Source: Sphingobium boeckii (lineage in GTDB: Bacteria > Pseudomonadota > Alphaproteobacteria > Sphingomonadales > Sphingomonadaceae). From it: a stretch of 64,000 nt of DNA. Under the pieces are notes generated by a model. That model saw nothing but the letters and a program-made list of their open reading frames with translations, made no database searches and was not told the origin of the DNA. The translations under genes and the position numbers were made by a program. Where the stretch lies: NCBI RefSeq assembly GCF_014199215.1, contig NZ_JACIJC010000003.1:248001-312000 (forward strand), written 5' to 3'. Of the stretch, positions 44,496 to 52,595 are shown piece after piece. The first letter of the stretch is position 1. Each line of letters starts with the position of its first letter.

Positions 44496-46310
44496 ATGCA
44501 GCAAGTGACGATGCAGAACACGCTCAGACAGGCGATGGAATTGGCGCGCGCCGGTCAGCGCGAACCCGCCGCGCACCTGCTGCATACGGTGCTGGCCGCG
44601 TATCCCGATCAGCCCGATGCGCTGCAGTTGCTCGGCATGATCGCGCGTTCGGACGGTGCCCATGAGCAGGCCGTCGCCTTGTTTCGCAGATCGCTTGCGG
44701 CGTCGCCCCGCCAGCCGAACGTGCTCAACAATCTGGGGAATGCGCTGCTCGATCTGGGCCGCAATGACGCAGCGGTGAAGGCCTATCGCGGCGCACTCGA
44801 TCTGATGCCGGACTATCATGATGCGCGCACCAATATGGGGCTGGCGCTGCTGGCCGCCGGCGATCTGGAGCGCGCGCGGGAAGCGCTGGAAGCATCCGCG
44901 CGCGCCGCGCCGCGCGATGCGAAGGCCTGGGCCGCGCTCGGGCGCACGCATCGCGCCGCGGGGCGGTTTGCAGAGGCGATCGCGGCTTTCCAAAATGCGC
45001 TTTCGATCCGGCCCGGCCATATTCCCACCACGCACAATCTGGCCGTGGCGATCCGGCTGGCGGGCAGGCCGGATGAGGCGCGCGCCTTGCTTGAGCGATG
45101 TGCGGCGGCGGATCCTCAATCGGCCGAAATCCGATACAATCTGGGGCATTGCCTTCAGGATCTGGGCGTATTCGACGATGCGGTGCAGGCGTATCGCGCG
45201 GCGATCGCGCTACGCCCGGATTATCGCGATGCCCATGACTCGCTCGCCCGGCTGCAGTGGCAGACCGGCGATCTGACCGACTATCTCGCCAGCTATCACG
45301 AAGCGCTCGCCACCACGCCCGATGACGCCGGGCTGCTGGCGGATCTGGCCCAAAGGCTCAATCTGGGCGGTCGCGCCGGGGATACCGTCGCCCTGCTCGC
45401 GCCTGCGATCGCGCGTGGCGTCGAAACAGGGGAAGTGCGGCATCGGATGGCGCAGGCTCTGTGGGTGCGTGGCGAGACGGCAGACGCGCTGGCGCAGCTT
45501 CAGGCCGCGCGCGCGCTCGATCCCGCAGATGGCAGGATCGCGCGGGAACTCGCCCGGTCTCTGATCATCCTCGATCGCCGGGATGAGGCGCTGGATGCAC
45601 TCGCCCCGGTGCTGACGCGTGATCCGCATGATCAGCAGGCAATCGCCTATCAATCTCTGTGCTGGCGGCTCGCCGAAGACCCGCGCGCCGGGGGGATCAA
45701 CGATTATGAGCGCTTCGTGAGCGTAAAGACACTCCGGCCGCCACCCGCCTTGGGCGACGTCGCCAGCTTCAACGCGCGGCTTGAGGCGGTGCTGGCCGAA
45801 CTGCATATGATGACCCGGCATCCGCTGGAACAGACGCTGCGCAACGGCACACAGACGCTGGGCGATCTGCTGGACCGGGACATTCCTGAGATCGCAACGA
45901 TCCGCGCGATGATCGAAGCCGGGATCAGGGACTATATCGCCGCCCTGCCAGACGATCCTGCTCATCCCTTCCTCGGCCGGAAATCGGGCACCTTCCGGTT
46001 CAGCGGATCATGGTCGGTGCGGCTGCGCAACAGCGGCTTCCACATGAACCATCTGCATCCCGAAGGCTGGATCAGCTCCTGCTATTATGTGGGCCTGCCA
46101 AAAGCGGTTGATGCCGCGGCGGGCCAGCAAGGCTGGCTCAAATTCGGGGAAACCGCGCTCAATCTCGGCGCGCGGGAGAGCGTTGCAAAACGGGTCAAGC
46201 CAGCGGTGGGCACGCTGGTGCTGTTCCCATCCTATTTCTATCATGGCACGGTGCCGTTCGAGGGCGACGATCACCGCACCACCATCGCCTTCGATGTGAT
46301 GCCGGATTAG
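44496..46310 (+). CDS. TPR-repeat protein with C-terminal 2-oxoglutarate/Fe(II) oxygenase domain
   Basis: A 604-residue two-part protein. Residues about 1-390 are tandem tetratricopeptide repeats (PNVLNNLGNALLDLGRNDAA, YHDARTNMGLALLAAGDLER, AKAWAALGRTHRAAGRFAEA and others). Residues about 400-604 form a putative 2OG-Fe(II) dioxygenase: WSVRLRNSGFHMNHLHPEGW, ISSCYYVGLP and TLVLFPSYFYHGTVPFEGDD, giving candidate Fe ligands His-x-x-His and a distal His, and DDHRTTIAFDV with Arg for 2-oxoglutarate. It has no signal peptide. Such fusions hydroxylate protein or peptide side chains. Starts at 44487 (TTG) and 44511 are alternatives. The stop overlaps the convergent DUF885 stop. Confidence 0.88.
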   Translation: MQQVTMQNTLRQAMELARAGQREPAAHLLHTVLAAYPDQPDALQLLGMIARSDGAHEQAVALFRRSLAASPRQPNVLNNLGNALLDLGRNDAAVKAYRGALDLMPDYHDARTNMGLALLAAGDLERAREALEASARAAPRDAKAWAALGRTHRAAGRFAEAIAAFQNALSIRPGHIPTTHNLAVAIRLAGRPDEARALLERCAAADPQSAEIRYNLGHCLQDLGVFDDAVQAYRAAIALRPDYRDAHDSLARLQWQTGDLTDYLASYHEALATTPDDAGLLADLAQRLNLGGRAGDTVALLAPAIARGVETGEVRHRMAQALWVRGETADALAQLQAARALDPADGRIARELARSLIILDRRDEALDALAPVLTRDPHDQQAIAYQSLCWRLAEDPRAGGINDYERFVSVKTLRPPPALGDVASFNARLEAVLAELHMMTRHPLEQTLRNGTQTLGDLLDRDIPEIATIRAMIEAGIRDYIAALPDDPAHPFLGRKSGTFRFSGSWSVRLRNSGFHMNHLHPEGWISSCYYVGLPKAVDAAAGQQGWLKFGETALNLGARESVAKRVKPAVGTLVLFPSYFYHGTVPFEGDDHRTTIAFDVMPD

Positions 46311-48067
46311 CGCTGCGCCGCGATCCAGGCGTCTATCCGGGCTTCGAGCAAATTCATCGGCAATTGGCCCTGCGCCAGGATCAGATCGTGGAAACGGCGG
46401 ATATCGAATTGCGCGCCCAGCGCCTTTTCCGCGCGCGCGCGCAGTTCGACGATTTTCAGTTCGCCCACCTTATAGGCCACCGCCCCGCCCGGCGCGCCGA
46501 TGTAGCGCGCGAGCTCGGTATCGATGTTGATATCCGCCAGGGCGCTATTCTCGGTGAAGCAGGCGCGCGCCTGTTCATAGCGCCAGCCCATGACATGGAT
46601 GCCCGTATCCACTACGAGCCGACACGCGCGCCACATCTCCGTCGAGAGGCTGCCGAATTTTTCATAGGCATCCCGGTAGACGCCCATTTCATGGCCCAGC
46701 CGCTCGGCATAGAGCGCCCAGCCCTCGCGAAAGGCGAGCAGATCGCGCTGGCGGCGAAATGCAGGAAGCGTGGTGCTTTCATTGTTAAGCGCACCGTGCG
46801 TGTGATGCCCCGGTGCCGCCTCGTGCAGCGTGAGCGCGGGCACCTCATATAACGGGCGCTGATCGAGATGCGATGTGTTCACCACGAATGTGCCGGCGAA
46901 CCCTTTGCTGAAATCGCCCCCGCCGCCGCCCCGCGCGGTGGTGTAGCCCTCTTCCAGATCGGGCGGCACGGGCACCACGGTAAATGGTTGGCGCGGCAGG
47001 ACGCTGAAATAGCGCGGCAGGATGCCATCGATGCGCTTGGCCGCGGCGCTATATTTCTCGATCAGCTCTTCACGGCTCTTGGCATAGAAGCGGGGGTCGG
47101 TGCGCAGGAAGGTGAGCCATTGCGCAAAGCTGCCGGTGAAACCGGTCGATGCGATTACATCGTCCATCGCGGCGCGAATGCGCTTCACTTCGGACAGGCC
47201 CATGGCGTGGATCTGCTCCGCGCTGAAATCTGTGGTGGTGTAATATCGCAGCAGGAAATCATAATAGGCCCGCCCGCCAGGCACGGCAGATATGCCGATC
47301 TCCCCGCGCGCTTTCCGGCGGTAGGGACCATCGATAAAGGCCAGCATCGCCCGTTGCGCGGGGCGGATCGTGCCCGATACGATCGCCAGCGCTTCCGCAA
47401 CCAGAGCATTGCGCCTGGCTTCGGGAATGGCGGTGGGCAGCGCCCTCAGCGGATCGAGCAATCCATCCTGCGCATCGGGCCGCGCCGTCTGGTTGCGCAA
47501 CACGGCCACCGCCACATCGATCACCCGCGCCGGCTGGCTCCAGCCGGTGGCGATGCCCCGCTCCAGATTGGCGCGCTGCTCGGTGAAATAGGCCGGCACG
47601 TCGCGCAATCGCGCGATCCAGTCCCGCGCCTCGGCTTCATCGTGCAGCACCAGGCCGCGCGCTGCGGCATAGGGCGTGTTATAAAAGCCCTCATGCGCGA
47701 CGAAGGCGAAGCGGCGCTCGTCGAAATCCAAGCCCTCGATGCGCCAGTCGATCAGCGACCGGAGATAGGCCTGGTTCACCGCATCCTCGCCCGCATCCGC
47801 CGGCAACGCGATCAATCTGGCGCGAAGGGAGGCAAGCCCGGCCCGCCGCAGCGCCATTTGCGCAAGCGTCTCGCGCGGCCATCCCTCTTTGGCGCGCGCC
47901 GGATCGGAGCGCCCGGCCTCGATCGGATTGAGGTCGGTGAATTGCTCATAGTCAGCAATCACCGCATCCAGCGCAGGCGTTGCCCAGGCGCTGGTCTGCC
48001 CGGCGCAGAGCCATGCGAAGCCGATTGCGGCGAATGCCAGGCGGCGCATCGGTCTTGCCATCGCCAT
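46307..48067 (-). CDS. DUF885 exported putative metallopeptidase (copy 1)
   Basis: A 586-residue DUF885 protein with signal peptide (MRRLAFAAIGFAWLCAGQTSAWA). Zinc site: HEAAPGHH with catalytic Glu intact, then downstream EGWALYAERLG with the third ligand. The C-terminal AYKVGELKIVELRARAEKALG and FDIRRFHDLILAQGQLPMNLL are family signatures. DUF885 proteins are distant relatives of M2/M3-type gluzincins, and several are believed to cleave small or modified peptides. It is the last gene of the minus-strand TonB/S9/BASS/oxidase operon, 7 bases after the FAD oxidoreductase. Start 48067 is near AAGGA, and the ATG two codons on (48061) is also possible. Confidence 0.85.
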   Translation of the reverse strand: MAMARPMRRLAFAAIGFAWLCAGQTSAWATPALDAVIADYEQFTDLNPIEAGRSDPARAKEGWPRETLAQMALRRAGLASLRARLIALPADAGEDAVNQAYLRSLIDWRIEGLDFDERRFAFVAHEGFYNTPYAAARGLVLHDEAEARDWIARLRDVPAYFTEQRANLERGIATGWSQPARVIDVAVAVLRNQTARPDAQDGLLDPLRALPTAIPEARRNALVAEALAIVSGTIRPAQRAMLAFIDGPYRRKARGEIGISAVPGGRAYYDFLLRYYTTTDFSAEQIHAMGLSEVKRIRAAMDDVIASTGFTGSFAQWLTFLRTDPRFYAKSREELIEKYSAAAKRIDGILPRYFSVLPRQPFTVVPVPPDLEEGYTTARGGGGGDFSKGFAGTFVVNTSHLDQRPLYEVPALTLHEAAPGHHTHGALNNESTTLPAFRRQRDLLAFREGWALYAERLGHEMGVYRDAYEKFGSLSTEMWRACRLVVDTGIHVMGWRYEQARACFTENSALADINIDTELARYIGAPGGAVAYKVGELKIVELRARAEKALGAQFDIRRFHDLILAQGQLPMNLLEARIDAWIAAQR

Positions 48068-48074
48068 GCGATCC

Positions 48075-49376
48075 TTAGCTGGAGAGATAAGCGAGCGACA
48101 TCAGCGCCTTCGGTGCCAGCGACGCCATCGCATGGATGCGCACCGGCTGCGGCGCGCACGGCTGGATGGCGAGCGGCTCGACACTGCCCGCCGCGAGTGC
48201 GGCGGCCATATCGCGCCCGATCGCGGTGTTGGTCGATAGGCCGCGCCCGTTGCACGCCTGAATGGCGAAGGCGCTATCCCCCAGATCATAGATTTCGGGC
48301 AGGAACGACGTGTTGATCCAGGCGGTGCCTTCCCACAGATAATCGATCTCGGGGGCCGGCAGTGCTTCGAAATGCCCGACCAGGCGCCGTTTGGCCTCGC
48401 GATGAAACGCCTTGGGGCCGACCAGGAAAGACTTGGGAAAGGCCGAGATCAAATGGCCCGGCCCATCATAGCGCGCGCTGAACACATAGGGCGTCTTGTC
48501 CGTAAAGCAGCCGCCCTGGGGCAAGATGTGCGCCCGCTGCTCGGGACTGAGCGGCGCGGTGGCGAATTCCACCACATGGAGCGGGAGCACGGTGCGTCGC
48601 ATCGCCGGATGCAGCGCCGCATTGCCGCCATTGGCTGCGAGCACCAGCCGCCGGGCCTTGACCAGGCCGCCGGGCGTCTGCGCAGTCCACACGCCATTGA
48701 CATGTGACAGGCTGGTGATCGGGCTTTCCGCATAGACGCCCGCCCCGGCCTTCAGCGCCGCACGCGCCAGACCACGCACATAAGCAAGCGGATTGAGTGC
48801 ACCCCCCTGCCCGAAGCGCAGACCGCCGCAATAGCGATGCGAGCCCAGAGCCTGGCGAACGTCGTCGCGCTCCATAAAGGAGACGTCGAAGCCGCGCGAA
48901 CGCCATTGCGCGGCATAGGTCCGCTGCGTTTCGGCCAACGTCTCGGTATGCGCGGGACTCCAGAAGCCATCCTGGCGATGATCGCATTCGATGCCGTGGC
49001 GTTCGATCAGATCGAAGCAATATTGCGCGGAACCGCCCAGAAAGCGGGTCAGCTTTTCGCCGGCCTGCCGCCCGATCAGCTTGCCGATCGTTTCCGGGCT
49101 GTGGCGGATATAATCGGGTGCGATCAGCCCCCCGCTCTGCCCCGTGGCACCACTGCCCGGCTGGTCCGCCTCGACCACCACCACATCAAGGCCGGCTTCG
49201 GCCAGATGCAGCGCGGTCGACAGACCAGCCACACCCGCACCGATCACGAGGATATCGGTCTCAATCTCGCCCTTAAGGCTCTCAAGCGCCGGCGCTGCCG
49301 GAGCGGTGACATGCCACACCGATGCGGAAGACGGCCCCGCATCACCGCGCGGCTGAATGGACTGATGACGCATCAT
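48075..49376 (-). CDS. FAD-dependent amine/amino-acid oxidoreductase (DAO family, PuuB-like)
   Basis: A 433-residue DAO-fold flavoprotein. DILVIGAGVAGLSTALHLAEAG is the FAD dinucleotide motif, VVVEADQPGSGATGQSGGLIAPDYIR resembles gamma-glutamylputrescine oxidoreductase, and CNGRGLSTNTAIGRDMA closes the FAD site. It oxidatively deaminates a secondary or N-substituted amine or amino acid, producing an aldehyde or keto acid and reduced flavin. It is cytoplasmic, with the start at 49376 (GGGGGC just upstream) rather than the longer open frame. It lies between the BASS-type carrier and a DUF885 gene in a peptide catabolism operon, so it probably treats an amino acid or amine freed from the peptide. 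Confidence 0.87.
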   Translation of the reverse strand: MMRHQSIQPRGDAGPSSASVWHVTAPAAPALESLKGEIETDILVIGAGVAGLSTALHLAEAGLDVVVVEADQPGSGATGQSGGLIAPDYIRHSPETIGKLIGRQAGEKLTRFLGGSAQYCFDLIERHGIECDHRQDGFWSPAHTETLAETQRTYAAQWRSRGFDVSFMERDDVRQALGSHRYCGGLRFGQGGALNPLAYVRGLARAALKAGAGVYAESPITSLSHVNGVWTAQTPGGLVKARRLVLAANGGNAALHPAMRRTVLPLHVVEFATAPLSPEQRAHILPQGGCFTDKTPYVFSARYDGPGHLISAFPKSFLVGPKAFHREAKRRLVGHFEALPAPEIDYLWEGTAWINTSFLPEIYDLGDSAFAIQACNGRGLSTNTAIGRDMAAALAAGSVEPLAIQPCAPQPVRIHAMASLAPKALMSLAYLSS

Positions 49377-49515
49377 GCCCCCGCGGCTTGCTGGAAGCGC
49401 GCGGCGATGACGGACGCCAAAACGGGTTCGTGCGTCTTCGCAAAATCCGATTGTCTCGGAAAACTCATGCCTTGAAAACTTTCCTGATCGACCGCATTCG
49501 GCCCGGTTATGTGAA

Positions 49516-50415
49516 TTAGGTGGCGACGGCGGTCGCTGCGTCGCGCCTGGCCGTCCGCCGCGCGATCGCGACGAAAACCAGCACGACGACAAGCGCCACC
49601 GGGGTGTTCATGATCATCGGCAGGGACATCTCATTATTGCCCACGATGGATACGGCGATGAAGATCGCGGTGCCTTCCTGGCGCATCAGATGTTCGATCC
49701 CGATCGCGATATTCTCCCGCCGCGTGAAACCGGCGAAACGGACGATGGTCATCACCACCAGCACCATGGTCACGTTGAGCACCACCGTGATCCAGAACAG
49801 CGCCCCCAGATTCTGGCGCAGCACCGTGGCCTGATCGAACAGGATGAAGCCGAAAGACGTGAAGAGCACGATCGTGGCGGCATTCTTCAGATATCGCTTG
49901 AACCACAGCGCGAAATCAGGCCGCAGCGCGCGGATGAGGAAGCCGGTGCCCGCGGGCAGCACGGTGATCGAGAAGATATCCCAGAAGAAAGATGCGAGCG
50001 GCACGTTCACGTCCGCCTGCACGCCCATGAAGTGCATCAGCGCGAAATGAGCGTAAAAAGGGATCACCAGAATGTAGATCATGCTGAGCAGCAGCGTCAT
50101 GGACATGGACAATGCGAGATCGCCCTTCGCCATATCGGTGAACAGATTGGACAACATGCCGCCCGGCGTGGTCGCCAGCAGCACGAAGCCCACCGCCAGC
50201 GCCGAGGTCGGCGCCACTGTCAGTGCCAGCGTGAGGCCGATCAGCGGGGGGACGATGAGCATCGAGCATACGCCGAAGATCAGCGCGCGCTTGTTGCGGA
50301 ACACCTGCCTGAAATCGTCCGCAGTGAGCGAAAGGCCCATCGAGGCCATGATGCAGATGAGCGAACCCGGCAACAGCCAGCCGCCGATCACCGCCATGAG
50401 GTCTGCATAGGTCAT
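49516..50415 (-). CDS. BASS/SBF-type (bile acid:sodium symporter) transporter
   Basis: A 299-residue membrane protein with about 9-10 hydrophobic segments. It shows the family core ATTPGGMLSNLFTDMAKGDLALSMSMTLLL (about residues 87-116) and the sodium-site-like NMEGT replacement EHLMRQEGTAIFIAVSIVG. It is a secondary, probably Na+-driven, importer of an organic anion such as a keto acid, pantoate-like acid or acidic peptide product. The ATG at 50415 (second codon of the open GTG frame) is 7 bases from AAGGA. It comes 11 bases after the DUF3830 gene. A 139-base spacer (49377-49515) with no hairpin separates it from the oxidoreductase. Confidence 0.88.
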   Translation of the reverse strand: MTYADLMAVIGGWLLPGSLICIMASMGLSLTADDFRQVFRNKRALIFGVCSMLIVPPLIGLTLALTVAPTSALAVGFVLLATTPGGMLSNLFTDMAKGDLALSMSMTLLLSMIYILVIPFYAHFALMHFMGVQADVNVPLASFFWDIFSITVLPAGTGFLIRALRPDFALWFKRYLKNAATIVLFTSFGFILFDQATVLRQNLGALFWITVVLNVTMVLVVMTIVRFAGFTRRENIAIGIEHLMRQEGTAIFIAVSIVGNNEMSLPMIMNTPVALVVVLVFVAIARRTARRDAATAVAT

Positions 50416-50426
50416 CACGCGTTCCT

Positions 50427-50906
50427 TCAGGCTGTTTCGATGGAGAGATCGCAGGCACCGTTGCGCCGGATCGTCTTGAAATCGGCCTGCGCCTTGGCGA
50501 GATCTTCGGCCACGATGCGCGCGCAGACATTGGCCTTGATCCAGCCGAACGGCATCAGCAACCGACCGCCGGGGCCATAGAACAGACCGATGTCATAGAA
50601 ATCGCCGGGCGGCAGACCCTTGGTGCTGCCCGCCGCCAGATAGGCCAATACGATATCGCCCGCATCGGGATAGGATGTGGCATTTTCGTCGGGAATGGCC
50701 GGATGCGCCATGCCTTCGGGCAGCAGACCCGAAGGGATCGGCACCGAAATTTCCGGGCCGGTCCACATTGCGTGCATCGCATCGAATTTGGCAGTGCGCG
50801 TGGCGAGTTCCCACAGGAAATCGCACGAAGCCGGCGCAGCCTCGTCAAGCAACTGGCATTTCACGGACAGGCCGGATCGGGCTTCGGTAAATCGGATGTG
50901 ACGCAT
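50427..50906 (-). CDS. DUF3830 family protein
   Basis: A 159-residue protein of the DUF3830 type, a cyclophilin-like beta-barrel family: MRHIRFTEARSGLSVKCQLL, CDFLWELAT, MWTGPEISVPIPSGL, DIVLAYL and PPGDFYDIGLFYGPGGRLLMPFGW. The activity of the family is unknown; it tends to occur with amidase, racemase and amino-acid-use genes. It has no signal peptide. AAGGAAAA lies about 11 bases upstream of the ATG at 50906, overlapping the end of the DUF885 gene. In this operon it lies between a DUF885 peptidase and a BASS carrier, suggesting an intracellular role on an imported peptide product. Confidence 0.8.
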   Translation of the reverse strand: MRHIRFTEARSGLSVKCQLLDEAAPASCDFLWELATRTAKFDAMHAMWTGPEISVPIPSGLLPEGMAHPAIPDENATSYPDAGDIVLAYLAAGSTKGLPPGDFYDIGLFYGPGGRLLMPFGWIKANVCARIVAEDLAKAQADFKTIRRNGACDLSIETA

Positions 50907-50911
50907 GATGG

Positions 50912-52594
50912 CTATTTTCCTTGCTTGGCGATCGGGGCCGAAAGATATTCCTCTTTCAGCAATGCGATCGGAACATTGCCATTCTGCCACAGATAATCGT
51001 GGAAGTGCTGCAGATCGAACGTCGTGCCCTGGCGGATGCGGGCTTCGGCGAGAAATTCCACAGTCTGCATCTTGCCGATCTGATAGCTGATCGCCTGCCC
51101 CGGCGCGGCGGCGAAGAACACCGCCTCTTCCTCGGCGGTGGCGCGATCCATCGGCACCATGGCCTCCAGATAGTCAGCCGCCTGCGCGATCGTGAATTGG
51201 CCGAGTGCGAGCTTCACATCAACTTCCACGCGCAATGCGCGCAGCCGGGCGAAATTATAGATGATCTCGCGCGTCTTGGGGGAATCCGCCCAGAGACCGG
51301 CCTGGAGCATCATCTCTTCGGCATAGAATCCGGTGCCCTCATTGGCCCCGCTGTCATAATAATGCCGCCGCAATGGATCGGGATTGGCCCAGCTCAACGT
51401 AAGCTGGAAGAAATGCCCCGGCACGCCCTCGTGAACGATGATCGGGCGCGGATCCCGCGTGATCGACAGATTGAAATAGCCCAGCTTGGGCGAAGGATCG
51501 GGCAGATAAACCGTGGCATTCTGCCCGATGCGGGATTCGCTGGTGAGATCGAACGTGCGGCCCAGCCAGCCGATCGGTGCCAGATAGGCAGGGAAAGGCA
51601 GCGCGTTATAATGCCCCGCCAAATCGGGCACGGTGAGCAGGCGATTGTCCTTCAGATATTGGCGAACTTTCAATTCTTCGGCATTAAGCTTCGTCGTCAC
51701 GGCCTGAATCGACGGGCCGATCGGCAATTCGGCGACGCCCTGATTGCGGTTGCGCTCCAATTGCTCGAACGCCACCGAGCGCGCCCATTCCTGGCGACCC
51801 ATGATCGTCAATTCTTCGGGGCTGTAGGGATAGAGCGCCACCTGGGTCAGGAAGAAATCATAACTGTCCCGGCCGATGGCGGTTTCGTCCGAAAGACCGG
51901 CCCTCTTTTCCTTCAGAAAGGTTTCGAACCTGGCAAAGGCCGCAATCGCCTTGCCGACCGCAGCCTGCAGACGGCGGCGCTGGGCCGCATTCGCATAGGG
52001 CTGGAGCCCGGCGGCCATGCCCCGCAGGCTGGCGGGGACTTGCGCGATCTGGTCCAGCGCCACATCCACGAACGGCCCGCGCATGTCGGTGAGATTGAGC
52101 TTGCCGGCCTGAAGCGTCGCGGGCGCACGCTCCAGAATGCGGATGACGTCTTCCATGCGGTCGCTTGCAACCGGCGGAGGCGGCAGCAGCGTCTCGAAGA
52201 TCGGCTCCAGCGCCTGCGCCACATAGAAATGCGGTTGCCGCCGCCACGCCGCGACATGATCAATTTCCCAGCGGACCCGCGAAAGCGCCGAGCCCACCAA
52301 CCGATAATTGACCTTTTCGCTGACCGTCTGCGGCGCGTCTGCCAGCGCCTTCCATTGCTGTTCGAACGCAGCCAGCCGCGCCTTCTGCGCGTTCACGCCG
52401 GCAGGCGACCAGTCAGGCGACCAGCCCTTCGGCCGCTCGATGCGTGGCACGTCATCGCTTGTCGCGGGCTGCGTCGTGGCGCGCCATGCCCAGAATGCGG
52501 CGCCCAGATCCTGCACCGCCGCCTGCGCATACGCCGCCTGCGTGGCCAGCATCATGCCGCAACCGATCAGGACGGAAAACCCGCGCCGGCGCAT
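50912..52594 (-). CDS. DUF885 exported putative metallopeptidase (copy 2)
   Basis: A 560-residue DUF885 protein with a signal peptide (MRRRGFSVLIGCGMMLATQAAYAQ). The zinc-binding motif HEGVPGHF has the catalytic Glu, and the third ligand lies in EGTGFYAEEMMLQAG. SYQIGKMQTVEFLAEARIRQG and FDLQHFHDYLWQNGNVPIALL are the C-terminal signatures. It is predicted to be a periplasmic metallopeptidase acting after TonB-mediated uptake and S9 cleavage. It starts one base after the S9 peptidase stop, with AGGAAA 7 bases before the ATG, so the two are tightly coupled and probably act in sequence on one peptide. Confidence 0.86.
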   Translation of the reverse strand: MRRRGFSVLIGCGMMLATQAAYAQAAVQDLGAAFWAWRATTQPATSDDVPRIERPKGWSPDWSPAGVNAQKARLAAFEQQWKALADAPQTVSEKVNYRLVGSALSRVRWEIDHVAAWRRQPHFYVAQALEPIFETLLPPPPVASDRMEDVIRILERAPATLQAGKLNLTDMRGPFVDVALDQIAQVPASLRGMAAGLQPYANAAQRRRLQAAVGKAIAAFARFETFLKEKRAGLSDETAIGRDSYDFFLTQVALYPYSPEELTIMGRQEWARSVAFEQLERNRNQGVAELPIGPSIQAVTTKLNAEELKVRQYLKDNRLLTVPDLAGHYNALPFPAYLAPIGWLGRTFDLTSESRIGQNATVYLPDPSPKLGYFNLSITRDPRPIIVHEGVPGHFFQLTLSWANPDPLRRHYYDSGANEGTGFYAEEMMLQAGLWADSPKTREIIYNFARLRALRVEVDVKLALGQFTIAQAADYLEAMVPMDRATAEEEAVFFAAAPGQAISYQIGKMQTVEFLAEARIRQGTTFDLQHFHDYLWQNGNVPIALLKEEYLSAPIAKQGK

Positions 52595-52595
52595 C

